A stretch of DNA of 64,000 nt from Gigaspora margarita (taxonomy: Eukaryota; Glomeromycota; Glomeromycetes; Diversisporales; Gigasporaceae), in assembly GCA_009809945.1 (NCBI GenBank), contig WTPW01000586.1, forward strand, positions 259,710-323,709. The letters are read 5' to 3'. A model generated the notes under the pieces. It was not told where the DNA came from. It saw only the letters and a list, made by a program, of their open reading frames with translations, and did no database searches. How positions within the stretch are numbered: position 1 is the stretch's first letter; each line of letters begins with the position of its first letter. This document shows positions 33,612 through 46,012 of this stretch, one piece after another. Position numbers and translations under genes: made by a program.

Positions 33612-34325
33612 AATCTATTAATTAATAATTAACTAATAATTAATCTATAAATATTAAATATATTAATACTTACAAAATATATTGTATGAAAATAATTGTT
33701 ATAGGAATTAATATACTATTTTCAAAGTCTACAGCCAATATTTAAACATTTCATTTAACTAGTTGGGTTTATAAACCTTCTGATTGTGGGATATTCTCAA
33801 CCGTCTACAATTGAAAAGATGTTGAATAATGTAACCTCTTTTACTATCATATAGCATGTCAAATACTTGGTATTTCATACTCTAAATATTGTACACCAAT
33901 AAATATGGATGGGCTTTCACATGTATGATTTTTTAATTAGTACAATAAAAATTGTGCATATTGTGCATTATTCTATAATATTAATTTTTTTTTGTCTAGT
34001 CATTGATTTAAAAATAAATATTACCTAGAAGTAAGTAAAATTATGAGAGAAACAATTCAATAGTTATACAAGTTAATAGTAGTACAAAAATTGATATTTA
34101 ATATGTAAATCATATAAATTCATATGTATACTGTTTAATCATTAAAGTTCGAATTACAAGTTGTTTTAAAATAACTTTTCACTGAGATATTGTTTTTTCT
34201 GAAACTTGAAATATACAAAGTCAAGTGATTGATTATACAAAAAGTTTATATCTGCTTTTTTGATGGTTAAAAACTAAATCATATGCTTTTTTCCAAATGT
34301 TATAAAAAAATGGGAAGAATAAAAG
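33612..34325. other. AT-rich stretch, possible gene relic, unresolved
   Basis: No domain or repeat recognised. By analogy with region A, part of it could be the upstream half of decayed region B, which the giant element at 34326 interrupts. Confidence 0.35.
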
Positions 34326-34494
34326 AGGACTCCAGACATATCTTATATAGGTCATAACTGATCTGCATAAATTTAGATATTTTTGCTACTCCAAAATCAA
34401 GTAAATTTGCTAAAAGTTGGATTATTACATATAAACTTTATAGTAATTTGCTAAAAACTAAATTATAACATCTAGTGTCGAGTAAATAAATATA

Positions 34495-36325
34495 GTATAA
34501 AATTTTTTTATTTGAATTCATAAAATTAAAATAAAAAAATTTTCATCAATTTGGTCAAGAACTCGTAAAAATATCTTTGATAAAAGTTCCTGTAAACAAT
34601 TTCAATGTAGTTTTTTTGTAATATATTTTTTGTTTTTTTCAAAATAACCCACTATTCGGCGATGATTTACAAGAAATTTTACTATGCTAACTAAAAAAAA
34701 ATTTATAATTAAACTTGTAGTGCATATTATGGACTAATAGAATCTCAAATTTTATAAAAAAATATTAAAAACTCGTGAAGATATTAACGTTTTTGTAAAT
34801 TTGGACACATATGTTTTTGCAAGTTTTTCCCTATATTCAAATGCTTCCAAAAGCACTTTCTCAAAATGAAACCTCCAAAAACATGACTAAATAAGTTGTT
34901 ATAATAGATATTTGAAAGTTTTTAATTAAAATTTCATCAAAAACGAATTAATATTGATGAAGTTATAATGATTTTTCAATTAGTTTCCAGATCCAGGATT
35001 TTTTAAAATTTTCAATTTTAATAAAAACAGAAAAATTACCATCACAGGCTAGATTTTTACACATTCAAATGAAACAAGTTACTGCGCACTAAGTAAACTT
35101 TTAGAGCATATAATCGACTAACAGAATCTCAAATTTTATAAAAAAATATTGAATACTCATGGTAAAGATATTAGTGTTTTTGTAAATTCAGATGCATACG
35201 TTTTTACAAGTTATTTCTATATTCAAATGCTTCCGAAAGACTTTCTTAAAATAAAACCTTCAAAACTGACTAAGTAAGTTGATATAATAACTATTTGAGA
35301 GTCTTTAATTAAAATTTTATTAAAAACAGATTAATATTGACGAAAATATTTAGATTTTTCATTTGCAACTAGATTCAAATTTCTCTTGCAAACAATTTTG
35401 ACATGTAATATACATTTTTGAAAATAAAAAAATCTTTCATCAAAAATATCTCTATGAGTTCTTGACCAAATTTGATAAAAATTTTTTTATTTAAATTTTA
35501 CAAATATATAGAATTCAAATAAAAAATTTTCATTGAATTTGGTCAAAAACTCATAGAGATATTTTTGATAAAAGAATTCTTTTATTTCCAAAAAGTATAT
35601 TATAAAGAAGCTGCTTCAAATAAAAAAAAGCTATTATGGAATGAATATTTAACCAAATAACTTGAAATTTTAGAAAGAAAATTTTAATTTATTCTCTATT
35701 GATTTTATTAGTACACAGTAACTTGTTTCATTTGAACTTGTGAAAATCTAGCCTATGATGGTGATTTTTAGTTTTTATCAAAATTGAAAATTTTTGAAAA
35801 TTTGAATCTAAAAGCAAATTGAAAATCATCATAACTTCGTCAATATTAATTCATTTTTAATAAAATTGTAATTAAAGACTCTCAAATACCTATTATATCA
35901 ACTTATTTAGTCATGTTTTGGAGGCTTTATTTTGAAAAAGAGCTTTCAGAAGCATTTGAATATAGGAGAAAACTTGCGAAAATGTATGCATCTGAATTTA
36001 TAAAAATGTTAATATCTTCATGAGTTTTCAATATTTTTCATAAAATTTGAGATTTTATTAGTCTATGATATGCGCTACAAGTTTTGTTATAAATTTTTTT
36101 AGTTAGCATAGTAAAATTTCTTGTAAATCATTGCTGAACAGTAGATTATTTTGAAAAAGCAAAAAAACATATTACAAAGAAGCTATATTAAAATTGTTTA
36201 CAAGAACTTTCATCAAAGATATCTCTACAAGTTCTTGACCAAATTTGATAAAATTTTTTTATTTTATTTTTACGAATCCATAGAATTCAAATAAAAAAAT
36301 TTTTATTAAATTTGATCAAGAACTT
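34495..36325. repeat. Large palindrome with ~600-bp arms
   Basis: The left arm (34495-35085) and right arm (35690-36325) are inverted copies. Shared blocks include GATGATTTACAAGAAATTTT, ACTAATAGAATCTCAAATTT, TATTCAAATGCTTCCAAAAG, and GAAACAAGTTACTG. A second, direct partial copy of the left arm lies in the centre (35100-35370), and a small GAATTC palindrome family unit sits at each arm end and at 35440-35580. Confidence 0.75.
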
Positions 36326-36329
36326 TTCA

Positions 36330-38345
36330 GTCATAGAACATATCTCCTTGAAATAAGTTTAAAATAAGTTTATAATAAAATTTATAAAAAAATATATGAA
36401 TTTACTATAAACTTTGAGCTAAGATTCCTCTCTGGCTTAACTAATTAATTTAAAATTAAATTTTGCAGATATATAGAACAAGAAAAGAAGAAAATTTTGA
36501 GCTTAAAAACCATATTAAAATTTTGCCAATTTTGTACTTTTTCAAAATGTAACTCTATTAAAAACAAATATTTACAAATTTAAATCAGCAGTTATATATA
36601 AAACTATGCTCTGAACAACTTTACTTAGATGACAGAAGTAGATTACCTTGTAAGAAAAATGGGTTATAAGGTGGGTATGCCTAATTTGGCGCAGTTAAGT
36701 TCTATGATGAATATCACGTGATATATCGATCAGATTTAGATTATTTTAGTACTATTCGATTTGTCTCATCAAGACGAATCGGTTGGTACCAAATTCACCT
36801 GATTCTGATCACTCAACCAAGAGATATCACCTTTTAAAGTTTATTCAAAAATGTAGTCCTATTTTGGCACAGTGCCTAATTTGGCGCATTAAAGATCTCT
36901 AATGATATTTTGTGAACCATTGATCCAAACACACAATTTTGGTACCATTCGATTCGTCATGATGAGACAAGTCGGATGGTACTAAAATCATGTGATTCTA
37001 ATCAAAAGTTTACAAGATATCATCATTTAACCAAAATAACCTGTGTAAAGCAACTTTTAAAATTAATATAAAATCGTAGCTAACCTTTGACAGACTAGTT
37101 CGTTTTTAATAATTTTATCACCAAAATGACGGCCTTGAAGAGATGATTCCAACGAGCCCAAAATTGATAAAATCCAATCACGGGGTCACAAGATCTTTAA
37201 GATTTTCTTATCATTTTTGATGAAAATTAGATTAGTTAAACTAATCAACTTTTATTAAAAGTTATACGAAAATCTTAATGATCTTGTGATCCCATGATCG
37301 GATTTTATTGATTTTGGGCTCGTTGGAATTGTCTCTTCAAGGCCGTCATTTTGGTGATAAAATCATCAAAAACAGGTCAGCCTATTCTATTTTATCTACA
37401 ATTTTATGTTAACTTTAATTTTTAAAGATTAAATATGTATTGGTTATTTGGGTTAAATGACGATATCTTGTGAATTATTAGGCAGAATCATACGATTTTG
37501 GTACGTTTCGACTCGTCTCATCGAGACGAATCGAATGGTACTGAAATCACATGATTTTGATCACTGGATCATAAGATATTGTTAGTGCGTCAAATTAGGA
37601 ACTGCGTCAAATTAGGCATGCTTACCTTATACTAAAGTTAAAATTTATTGTATTTCATGATCTAATTTTTTTCCTTATTAGATAACCTACTTTGGGCTCT
37701 TAAGCAAAGTTGTTTAGCATATAATTTATATTATATTTAAGATTGAAATGCACTTTTTGGACCTTTTACTAAATAAAAAATAGGTTTAAAGTTAGAAAAA
37801 AAAAATTTTAAAAAATTTTTTTTTTATAAATTTTTTTCTAAATTTAAACCCATTTTTTACTTAGTAAAAGGTCTGAAAAGTGCGTTTCAACTTTAAATGT
37901 AATGTAAAATTATATGCTGAACAACTTTGCTTAAGAGCCCAAAGTAGGTTACCTAATAAGAAAAAAAGTTAGATTATGAAATATAATAAATTTTAACTTT
38001 AGTACATAGATAACCCATTTTTTTTTACAAGGTAACCTACTTCCATCGCTTAAGTAAAGTTGTTCAGAGCATAATTTACATATAACTGCTAATTTAAAAT
38101 TTGTAAATATTTGTTTTTGATAGAGTTACATTTTGAAAAAGTGCAAAATTAGCAAAATTTTAATCTAGTTTTTAAGCTCAAAATTTTTTTCTTTTCTTGT
38201 TCTATATACTTGCAAAATTTAATTTTAAGTTAATTAGTTAAGCTGAAAAGGATCTTCAGCTCAAAGTTTATAATAAATTCATAAATTTTATTTATAATTT
38301 TTATTATAAACTTATTTCTAGAGGACATGTCCTATGACTGTTATA
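36330..38345. repeat. Second large palindrome, ~520-bp arms, split by a TA-flanked element
   Basis: Outer arms 36330-36666 and 38003-38345 pair (GCTCTGAACAACTTTACTTA, GCAGTTATATATAAA, TTCTTTTCTTGTTCTATATA). The inner arms 37632-37800 and 37830-38003 pair around TTAAAAAATTTTTTTTTTAT (AACCTACTTTGGGCTCTTAA). The inner arm is itself a diverged repeat of the outer arm (AACCTACTT..CTTAAG(C/T)AAAGTTGTT). Removing 36667-37629 restores one continuous palindrome. Confidence 0.72.
36667..37629. mobile_element. TA-flanked element, TAAGGT..ATGCCTAATTTG ends
   Basis: The left end is TAAGGTGGGTATGCCTAATT then TGGCGCA and the right end, on the reverse strand, TAAGGTAAGCATGCCTAATT then TGACGCA. TA lies on both sides (36665-36666, 37630-37631). 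A 963-bp element, without transposase, it carries three GAGACGA-type foldback cores (36755-36795, 36935-36985, 37498-37545) and a CCTTGAAGAGATGATTCCAA foldback (37085-37385). Confidence 0.75.
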
Positions 38346-38816
38346 GAAATAATATTAACTACAATTATTATATGAATTACTAACTAATTTGCAATTGTAT
38401 TATATAATTATTTGTTTATCGATATACAATCATGATCAATGATCATAATACATATACAGAGTAAGTACCAAGTTACTATTAATACTAAAGCCTGATTACA
38501 TGCTACAACTACTTTTATTTATTTCCAATTATAATTGATTATTACTTTACTCTATATAGCCATTGACGACTTGTTATATCCAGATTGATCATTATAGTAC
38601 AACTTAACTTGTCATAATGATTTTTGCAAAATGTGAGTAAATTGCTAAAAATAAAATATAACATAATAAAATCTTAGTAATTCTACAAAATATTCAATTA
38701 TGACCCTTTTTAAAATTAATTTCAATTTGCTAAAAATTTAAATTTGAATCTTAGATCAAATTTGAATCAATTTGCCAAAAAAAAATACAACATATATTAG
38801 AGATGTTCAGGGTCCT

Positions 38817-39850
38817 AATAAAATTAAGATATCTATATATACGATTTAAATTTAAGCTTATAAATGCTTTGATATTCAATTATTAGAAAAGACTAAAGAC
38901 TATCTAGATATGCTTGATTAAGATTTATATGCGAAGCAAACAACAGTTTTGGCAACGATTTAATGAATATATTTCAGAAAAGGGTTTATCTAGTTTACAA
39001 GAGAATATTAAAGCAATAAATATAGATTTAAAAAAGATGCAATGAAAAAAGATAAGCTGAAAGCAAAGTATATTACATTTAAAAAAGGATACTGCCAAAA
39101 GGTCTTGACTTGGCACTTTGTTAGCTTAAAATTTGGGCCTGAGATAATGGAGCTAAGAGTGCATTCGAGAAGATTTTCACTTTATCAGATCTCAAAATTC
39201 TTGTTCAAGTATTCAAAATAAACTAGTAAAAATTAAAAGAAAAAAAAAATTTGTTATAGGTTTAGTGTTTAATCATTTGCAAAACAGCTCAAAATTTGAT
39301 GAAGAAGCAAAAAAAAAGGTTGACTTTTTACATTATTATTTGTATGTAAATTTATATAGGCTCTGTCTTTTTTGAAAATAAGATATTTATTTTATATAAT
39401 AATAAATAATTTAATTTATCAATAGATGTTATAGATCAAACAATACAAATTTGGTATTTTAAATCTGCTAAAAATGGTTTTGCGAATAGAAATGCAATTG
39501 TGAAGTCTGCTATGCCGGTATAAGATAAAAAAAAGAATTAAAATCTGCTAAAGTAATAGACAATTTACATAGATGACGTAATTTTTGAATTTATTGCGGT
39601 CATTGCCAAGAATAAAAAAAGGTATTGAAATCTGCTGAAGGTGGTGATTTATAATAAAGATATAAAATGAAAAAAATATTTAAGTAGTATTTGAAATAGC
39701 TATTTGGATAATAATATAATTTGAAGTCTGTTAATTCTATTAGTCAAAGTAATTATAGCATCTTTATAAAAATAGATTAAGCAGTTAAATATAAAGAAAG
39801 GCAGTTAATTAGTTTTAAATATGTTTAAAAAGGGTGGAAATTTTAAATAG
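38817..39850 (+). pseudogene. Decayed coding region B, paralogue of region A
   Basis: Protein text matches region A in order: RFNEYISEKGLSSLQENIKA (about 38945-39020), QLKIW-like at 39125-39138 with TGG intact, then AKSAFEK and TLSDLKIL (about 39150-39200). A probable intron (GTATGT...CAATAG, 39342-39425) is followed by IDQTIQIWYFKSAKNGFANR (about 39430-39490), a segment not seen in region A. Frameshifts and stops are frequent. The AGGACTCC element interrupts it on the left. The family is unknown to me. Confidence 0.45.
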
Positions 39851-41499
39851 ACAATATGAAATTAGACTAAATTGAATAGTTGAAAAAGCAAAATTTAATA
39901 AATACCAAAAGTGATTAACCTTAAAACTAAAAAATATTTAATTCTAAAATTTTATATATTAAATATTTTTTTAAATTAATATATTTTATATGTAGTAACT
40001 TTGAAGACAAATCTCTCAATTATCCAGTTTATTAATTTTAATTCTCATATTTATTTAATTGAATCAATTTAAATAACAAACAGCCTGTAAATCTCTAAAA
40101 TTTTTAATTTACTGTATCACATAGATTAAACAAATCTCTGAAAAATGTGTATGCAATTAAAATTTTTCTATAGTAAAACCTTTATAGTACACTTTCTATA
40201 AGTGCACATCTCTCTAAATGCATACTTAAATTCTGGCTTCAAATATATGTTTAAATGCATGCTATTAAAGGTTGGTTCCAAGTAGAAGTTTTACTATAGT
40301 TGCAATAGAGATTCTCTGTTGTGCAATATATTCAGTTTTTTAATCAGTGTGATATAGTGCATAAAGAGGGTGCAAAGCTAAAGTTATAAGATAAATCAAA
40401 TAACTAATTAGTTAAGTAACTTCAAAATTATTCTAAAAAATAAAAAAATAAAAAAAAAGTTTCTAAAAATTGAGCCAAAAGTTTTAAAATCTACTCATCT
40501 GATTATAAAAACCAAAAAATTAATTTTTTTATTATCTAATGTCCATGCATTCGCTAATTATATCATAATATATTGCATTAAAAAATTTTTAAAGAATTCC
40601 TTGTCTAAGTTAAATATTAAATATAAATATTGCTTTTTAAAGTATATGAGACATCATTTAACAATAAAGTATAAGAGGCTAAATATATAAAAGATTAATA
40701 ATATTGTGCTTGACGATTTTAAATAAGCAATATTCTTTTTGTGAACACCAAAACATACTGACCCTCTGTATAAATTCGCCAAATAACTTAAACAAAAAAT
40801 AGTAATGAAATGTCTTGAATCAGCAATTACTTAATATTGCAAAAAGTTTTTTGGTATAGAACTATAAGCATTTAAGTTATATATATAATAGTTGTTATAC
40901 AAAGTAATACAAATCATTTTTATTGGCTATGTATTATAATAATTGTCCTTTTTATAATTTTACTAACTCCTAGGTATTACAGTACAGCAGTATTTACAAT
41001 AAATCAAGATTTTTAATTTGTTAAATAATATTTTCAAAACATATTCGAAAAGAGCTTAAAAGGCTTGTTAGTTAAAGTAATTGCCAAACATTTGGGTGCT
41101 AACAGGTTTTTGGTAGGTTGAGTTTTCAAACAATCTCATGTATTGAAAAATTATAATTATTAAGACTTCGTTAGCAAGTATTAATAAATCTTGTGCATTT
41201 TTTCGAACCAGTTGACAACTTCAGATTGTATTTAATACAGTATATTTATTAGTGCCTACTCATATAATATGTGTGTTATGTATTAAAGTCTCAAAATATG
41301 GGCATAGGTGTTGTTTTGAGAGTTTATAGTTGATATATATTTAATAAACAAAGTTTGCTATACTATAAATTACCAAAATCAATTATATAATAAACAACTA
41401 TAAGAAATTGTATTAACTTTAATATGAACTAGAACCTACAATATATTTATTAGACAAGAGCATGCCAGTTTACTAGTATAAAAAAAAATACAAAATATT
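39851..41499. other. AT-rich spacer with one MITE
   Basis: Apart from the MITE at 40170-40297, I see no gene or repeat structure in these 1.6 kb. Confidence 0.5.
40170..40297. mobile_element. Small MITE, TATAGTAAAACCTTTATAGT ends
   Basis: The left TATAGTAAAACC and right TATAGTAAAACTTCTA (reverse strand) form a TIR about 128 bp apart, flanked by TA. The subterminal TTTATAGTACACTTTCTATA and AAGTGCACATCTC text resembles pogo/Tigger-type MITEs; the class is inferred from the end sequence only. Confidence 0.6.
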
Positions 41500-41890
41500 T
41501 TATAGTTACTTTGCTATATCCAAATCAAATGTACTAGTTTAAATTATATATATTTCAATCTATAATATTATATCTAAAATTAATTTAAAATCAACTACTA
41601 TACTATGTTTATTTCAAACTATATACCATGCTATGTCCTAGTTTAAACTACTGTACTACATTTCAATTCAAATTGCTTTGCTATGTTCCAGTTCAAACTA
41701 TTGTGCTAAATCTATTTTTAACTACTGTGCTAAGTTTAAAATCTAACTATATGCTATATCTAGTTCTAACTACTGTACTATGTTTTAATATATTCTGTTC
41801 TAGTTCTGTTCTAACTACTGTGTTACATTTCATAACTACTTTGTTATATTCATTCAAACTATTGTTCTTAAAAAAAAAATAGTAAATATA
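41500..41890 (+). repeat. Minisatellite, CTATGTTCTAGTTCAAACTA units
   Basis: About ten imperfect units of roughly 30 bp repeat CTA(T/C)(A/G)T(T/C)(C/T)TAGTTCAAACTACTGTG with variants. Frames across it are repetitive (TTVL, LNYCT patterns), so no gene is implied. Confidence 0.7.
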
Positions 41891-42315
41891 GTTAAATACT
41901 ATAATACTATTTGTTATTACTATATACAAGCAAAACAATTCAAATTAACATGTTCGCTAATTAAAATATAACAAAACCTGTTCTATAAATTTAAATTGTT
42001 CAATAATGTCGAGTTAAAGTACTCGTAGTTGACATTTTAAACTCTAAAAAGTATTATAATAAAAATATATAAGTTCTATATATTAAGTTAGTCTTAAAGA
42101 TTCTTTTAACAATAGATTCTAGCTATATAGTACTAGTGTTCTGACCTGGGTAAGTCTCACTTGGGTCATCCATGGGTGGGCAGGTAACCCGAGTTGAATT
42201 ATGGCCACTCAGGTGGTTAATCTGCGGGTTACCTGCGGGTCACCTGTTGGTCAACCGTGGGTTACCCATTGGTCAATCTGCAGTTCAGCCATGGGTCAAC
42301 CTGCAGGATACCCAC

Positions 42316-43560
42316 ATGGGTGACCCGTATGGGTTGGTTATAATAGATAATGTTTTTTCATATTACTTATTTTAGCTATATATTCATTGTTTCTAGTTTC
42401 ACTTGTATATCTTATATTATTTATTTCCATATTTATTCTTTACTGTATTGTTGGTAATACAAGAATTGGTTTTAGATTATATATGATGCAGAAAAGGCAG
42501 TGTGAAATCTTGGCACAAGGCGTAAGTATTGTAGAAATGTGAATGACTGTCATAGATAAGGATAGTGATTTGAACTAGTTGGGCTATAATCGGTTAACTG
42601 ACTCGAGCTGAAAATTTTCGGTTAATCGGTTAAGTAAATACTTAATTGGTTGACCCGTACAACCAGTTGAGAATCGGTTAAGAAATGTAAATGATATCAT
42701 AAAAGAGCAAAGTCCTAAAAATTTCCAAAAAGAAAATGAATGAACATAGTAGACGAGCAAAGGTCGAGACAAAAATTTGAATAAAGTCTGAGAATCTTCA
42801 AAAGTAAACATGAAGTAACTTAATCAGTTGAATCGGTTGACACCAAATGTTTCAGTTCAGTTAACCGATTAAGGACAATTTTCTCGGTTCAAATCACTAG
42901 ATAAGGAAGTAGTATAATTAAAAATAATAGTAGTATTAAAAAAAGGAGGTTAGTGTTGGAAGATAGGCATCATAATAGGTAATGTTTTATTTTGTATTAC
43001 TTATTTCGGCTGTGTATTCATTGTTTTCAATTTCACTTGTATACCTTATACTATTTATTTCTATATTTATTCCTTACTGCATAGTTGGTAATACAAGAAT
43101 TGGTTTTAAATTAGATATAATGTAGAAAATGTAGTGCAAAATCTTGGCACAAGGCGTAAGTATTGTAGAAATGTGAATAGTTGTTATAAATAAGGAAGTA
43201 GTATAATTAAAAAATAATAGTAGAATTAAAAAGGAAGGGCAGTGTTGGAAGATGGGCATTATTATAGGTAATGTTTTATTCTGTATTACTTATTTTGGCT
43301 GTGTATTCACTGTTTTCAGTTTTATTTGTATACCTTATATTATTTATTTCTATATTTATTCTTGGCCGCATTGTTGGTAATATAAGAATTGGTTTTAGAT
43401 TAGATATGATATAGAAAAGGCAGTGCAAAATATTGGCATAACACATAAGTATTGTAGAAATGTAAATAACTGTTACAAATAAGGAAGTAGTATAATTAAA
43501 AAATAATAGTGGTATTGAAAAAAGGAGAGCAGTGTTGGAAAATAGGCATCAATGATGTAA
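42316..43560 (+). repeat. Tandem repeat, period about 310 bp, three units
   Basis: Units begin ATAATAG(A/G)TAATGTTTT at about 42340, 42972 and 43262 and share GTAATACAAGAATTGGTTTT, TGGCACAAGGCGTAAGTATT and GATAAGGAAGTAGTATAATT. The first unit is interrupted by the MITE at 42563-42899, which dates that insertion after the tandem expansion. Confidence 0.8.
42563..42899. mobile_element. hAT-like MITE, TAGTGATTTGAAC ends
   Basis: A perfect 13-bp TIR TAGTGATTTGAAC is flanked by a perfect 8-bp duplication GATAAGGA (42555-42562, 42900-42907). The element is 337 bp and AT/GT-rich, with CGGTTAA repeats near both ends. The uninterrupted GATAAGGAAGTAG in the neighbouring tandem units is the empty site. 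Confidence 0.92.
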
Positions 43561-43743
43561 TATTATATATGAAGGAGAAATGATATCCTGCCATATAGTA
43601 AATAGATAAAACTCTTGTGCTTAAGAAATTTGTATATAAGGTCTTCTATTTTATCTTCAATAAAGTTTTAGAACTTGATTCTAAATAAAACATAATAAAA
43701 GATAGTAATATTTTTTAAAGAAAAAATAAAAAGCAAATAAAAA

Positions 43744-45991
43744 ATGGATTATGAAAATACCTATGATATTGATTATGTTTCTGATGATGAAATTCAAGAA
43801 AATGTTGAATCTTCTACTAGTGCAGATAGAAAAAAAGCTATGGATGAACCTGAAGAAGAGCCAAGTGTAAAAAAAATCTGAGTAAATATCTCTAACCCAG
43901 TTGTTTCTAAGAAAAACCCAGTTACGTTTGGAAGTATTTTGAGAAAATAGGTACTCAAGATATTTGTAAAATAATTGTACTTAAAAGAAATAAAGAAACT
44001 GAATATAATAAAAAATATAAACATAATGGATCAACTGGAAATATGAAAATATACTTACGTCAAGTACATGGAATTTTTGGACCAGATGAATTGGACTAGA
44101 ATCAAATGAAAACCATCAGTTAAATATAAATGACATGTTTAAAAAAGTAATACCACACAATAAATTAAAACAAGCTGAGTTAAAACAAATTACAACTGAA
44201 TGGTTAGTTACTGACTCTTTACCATTTAATACTATAAATGAAAAAGGGTATAGAAAAATAATACAGTGATTTGATCCTGCATTTGAACCACCAAGCAATA
44301 AATGTATTAGAAAAAATATCGATATAGCTTATCAAAAAGGTTATANAAGACTTAAAACCTTACTTGAAAATACTTGTAATACCGCCTCTATAACTACAGA
44401 TTTATGGACATCCCGTGCTAATAATGGGTATATAGGTGTAACTCTTTACTGGTTAACATCTGATTTTGAAGTACGTGATGTACTACTAGCCATTGAACAT
44501 TTTGAATATCCACATACAAGTGAACGAATAAAAGAATATTTGGAATCTAAAATTGAAGAATTTGGATTAAATAGAAAAATAATTTGTGCAATAACTAATA
44601 ATGGATCAAATATGAAAAAAGCAATTAAAGATTTGAATGGTGTAGAATGTTTATCTTGTATTGCACACACACTTCAACTTACTGTTATTTATGCTCTAAA
44701 ATTTATAGATCCATATACTAAACAGATCCAAAAGCTTATTAAATTTTTTTGATCATTAAAACAAAGTCAACGTCTTGATCAGGCACAAATTGACTTGGAA
44801 AATCAAAAAAAGCTTAAGCAAAAAAACCTTGCCCAAGGACATAATCTTGAATATACACCTGAAAGTTTATCAGATACTGAGGATGATGAAATAGAAAAGC
44901 CAATAATTATATTGCATACTATTAAAAATACAAAAACCTGCTGGAATTCCTCTTATCTAACTTGGAAAAGGCTTTTGAAATTGTGTTCAGCAATTGAATG
45001 GCTTTTCAAAACTTTGCATCTTCATTTTAATAATGATAATGATGTTAAAAAGGATTTTAATAAATTAAATAATCGAATGCTTAAAAATTATGAATGGGAA
45101 TTATTAGAGGAATTAGTAAAAATTTTAAACCATTCAATGATCTAACAACATATTTTAGTGGAGCTCAATATACAACTCTTTCAGTTGTTAACCTGAGCAT
45201 TGAAGCATTAAAGTTTGAGTATGCTGATGGTGATCTTATTAAAGAGAATTTTAATGGTAAAATATTAAGTTATTTTTTATATCAAATGTATCTTATTTTA
45301 TAACCAAGTTTATTAAACTAATAATTTATATTTTTACTTTAAATGAAGGGTTATTAGAAGAGGATTTTAGTGATGATGATCTTGATGATAATGAAGAACC
45401 ATTCGAACTCCAAGCAGTAACTTCAAAACTTCGAGGTGTCATTTATAATTCTTTGTAAAGCTACTAGAAAAGTTCTGATGATTCAGAAAATATTAGATTA
45501 ATAGCTACTATACTAGATTCACGATTAAAATCAATAAGTACATGGTCTAAAGAAATATGAAACCAAGCAATTAAACAATTACAAAATGAATTTAAAACAT
45601 GGAAAAATACAACTGCAGCTAATGAATTAGAACTACCTGAAGAAACTACTACTCCTTGTTTTATAAGAAAAGTATTTGGTTCTAGTAATAATCAAAATAA
45701 AATAAATAATATAGATGAAATCAACAACTATTTTAATGAATCAATAGCACCTGTTTTACCTGAATCAGCTGATATTTATGAGTGGTGGCATACAAATAAA
45801 AATTCTTTTTCTATCTTAAGTAAAATNGCANGTAAATATTTATCAATTCCTGCTACTTCAGTTNCAAGTGAGCNNCTTTTTTCTGATNCTGGTAATNAAA
45901 TNACTTCTAAAAGAAGCTGTCTATCAAATGAGGTAATAAGCAAGTTATTATTTATTAAAAGAAATAATTTGTATTGTAGTATTTGGTCATA
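43744..45991 (+). pseudogene. hAT transposase (BED finger), broken
   Basis: Starts MDYENTYDIDYVSDDE with an acidic head. A BED-type finger follows in a shifted frame (VWKYFEKIG, DICK, STGNMKIYLRQVH; 43920-44085), with one Cys and one His replaced. The core is readable: EWLVTDSLPF, ASITTDLWTSR (44385-44415; first catalytic Asp kept), YPHTSERIKEYL, ITNNGSN (about 44590-44610; relatives have TDNGSN here, so the second Asp has become Asn by GAT to AAT), CIAHTLQLTV, CWNSSYLTWKRL (about 44940-44975), WELLEELVK, and the C-terminal dimerisation block EWWHTNK, KYLSIPATSV, SKRSCLS (45775-45960). TGA stands for expected Trp at 43880, 44268 and 45557, and another TGA is at 44750; there are frameshifts near 43921 and 45125-45140. 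Ten or so Ns lie at 44346 and 45829-45902. It cannot encode an active enzyme. Confidence 0.85.
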
Positions 45992-46012
45992 AATATAATA
46001 AATATATTCAAA

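Larger units (their letters stand above)
34326..38816. mobile_element. Giant composite element, AGGACTCC/GGGTCCT ends
   Basis: The left end is AGGACTCCAGACAT (34326) and the right end GATGTTCAGGGTCCT (38816), the same TIR family as 4589-9235 and 56161-56459. The flanks AATAAAAG (34318-34325) and AATAAAAT (38817-38824) agree at 7 of 8 positions. The 170 bp inside the left end match the inverted 9050-9235 segment next to the right end of the first composite element. The rest is two adjoining palindromes (34495-36325 and 36330-38345) and a TA-flanked element. No coding capacity is visible. Confidence 0.62.
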
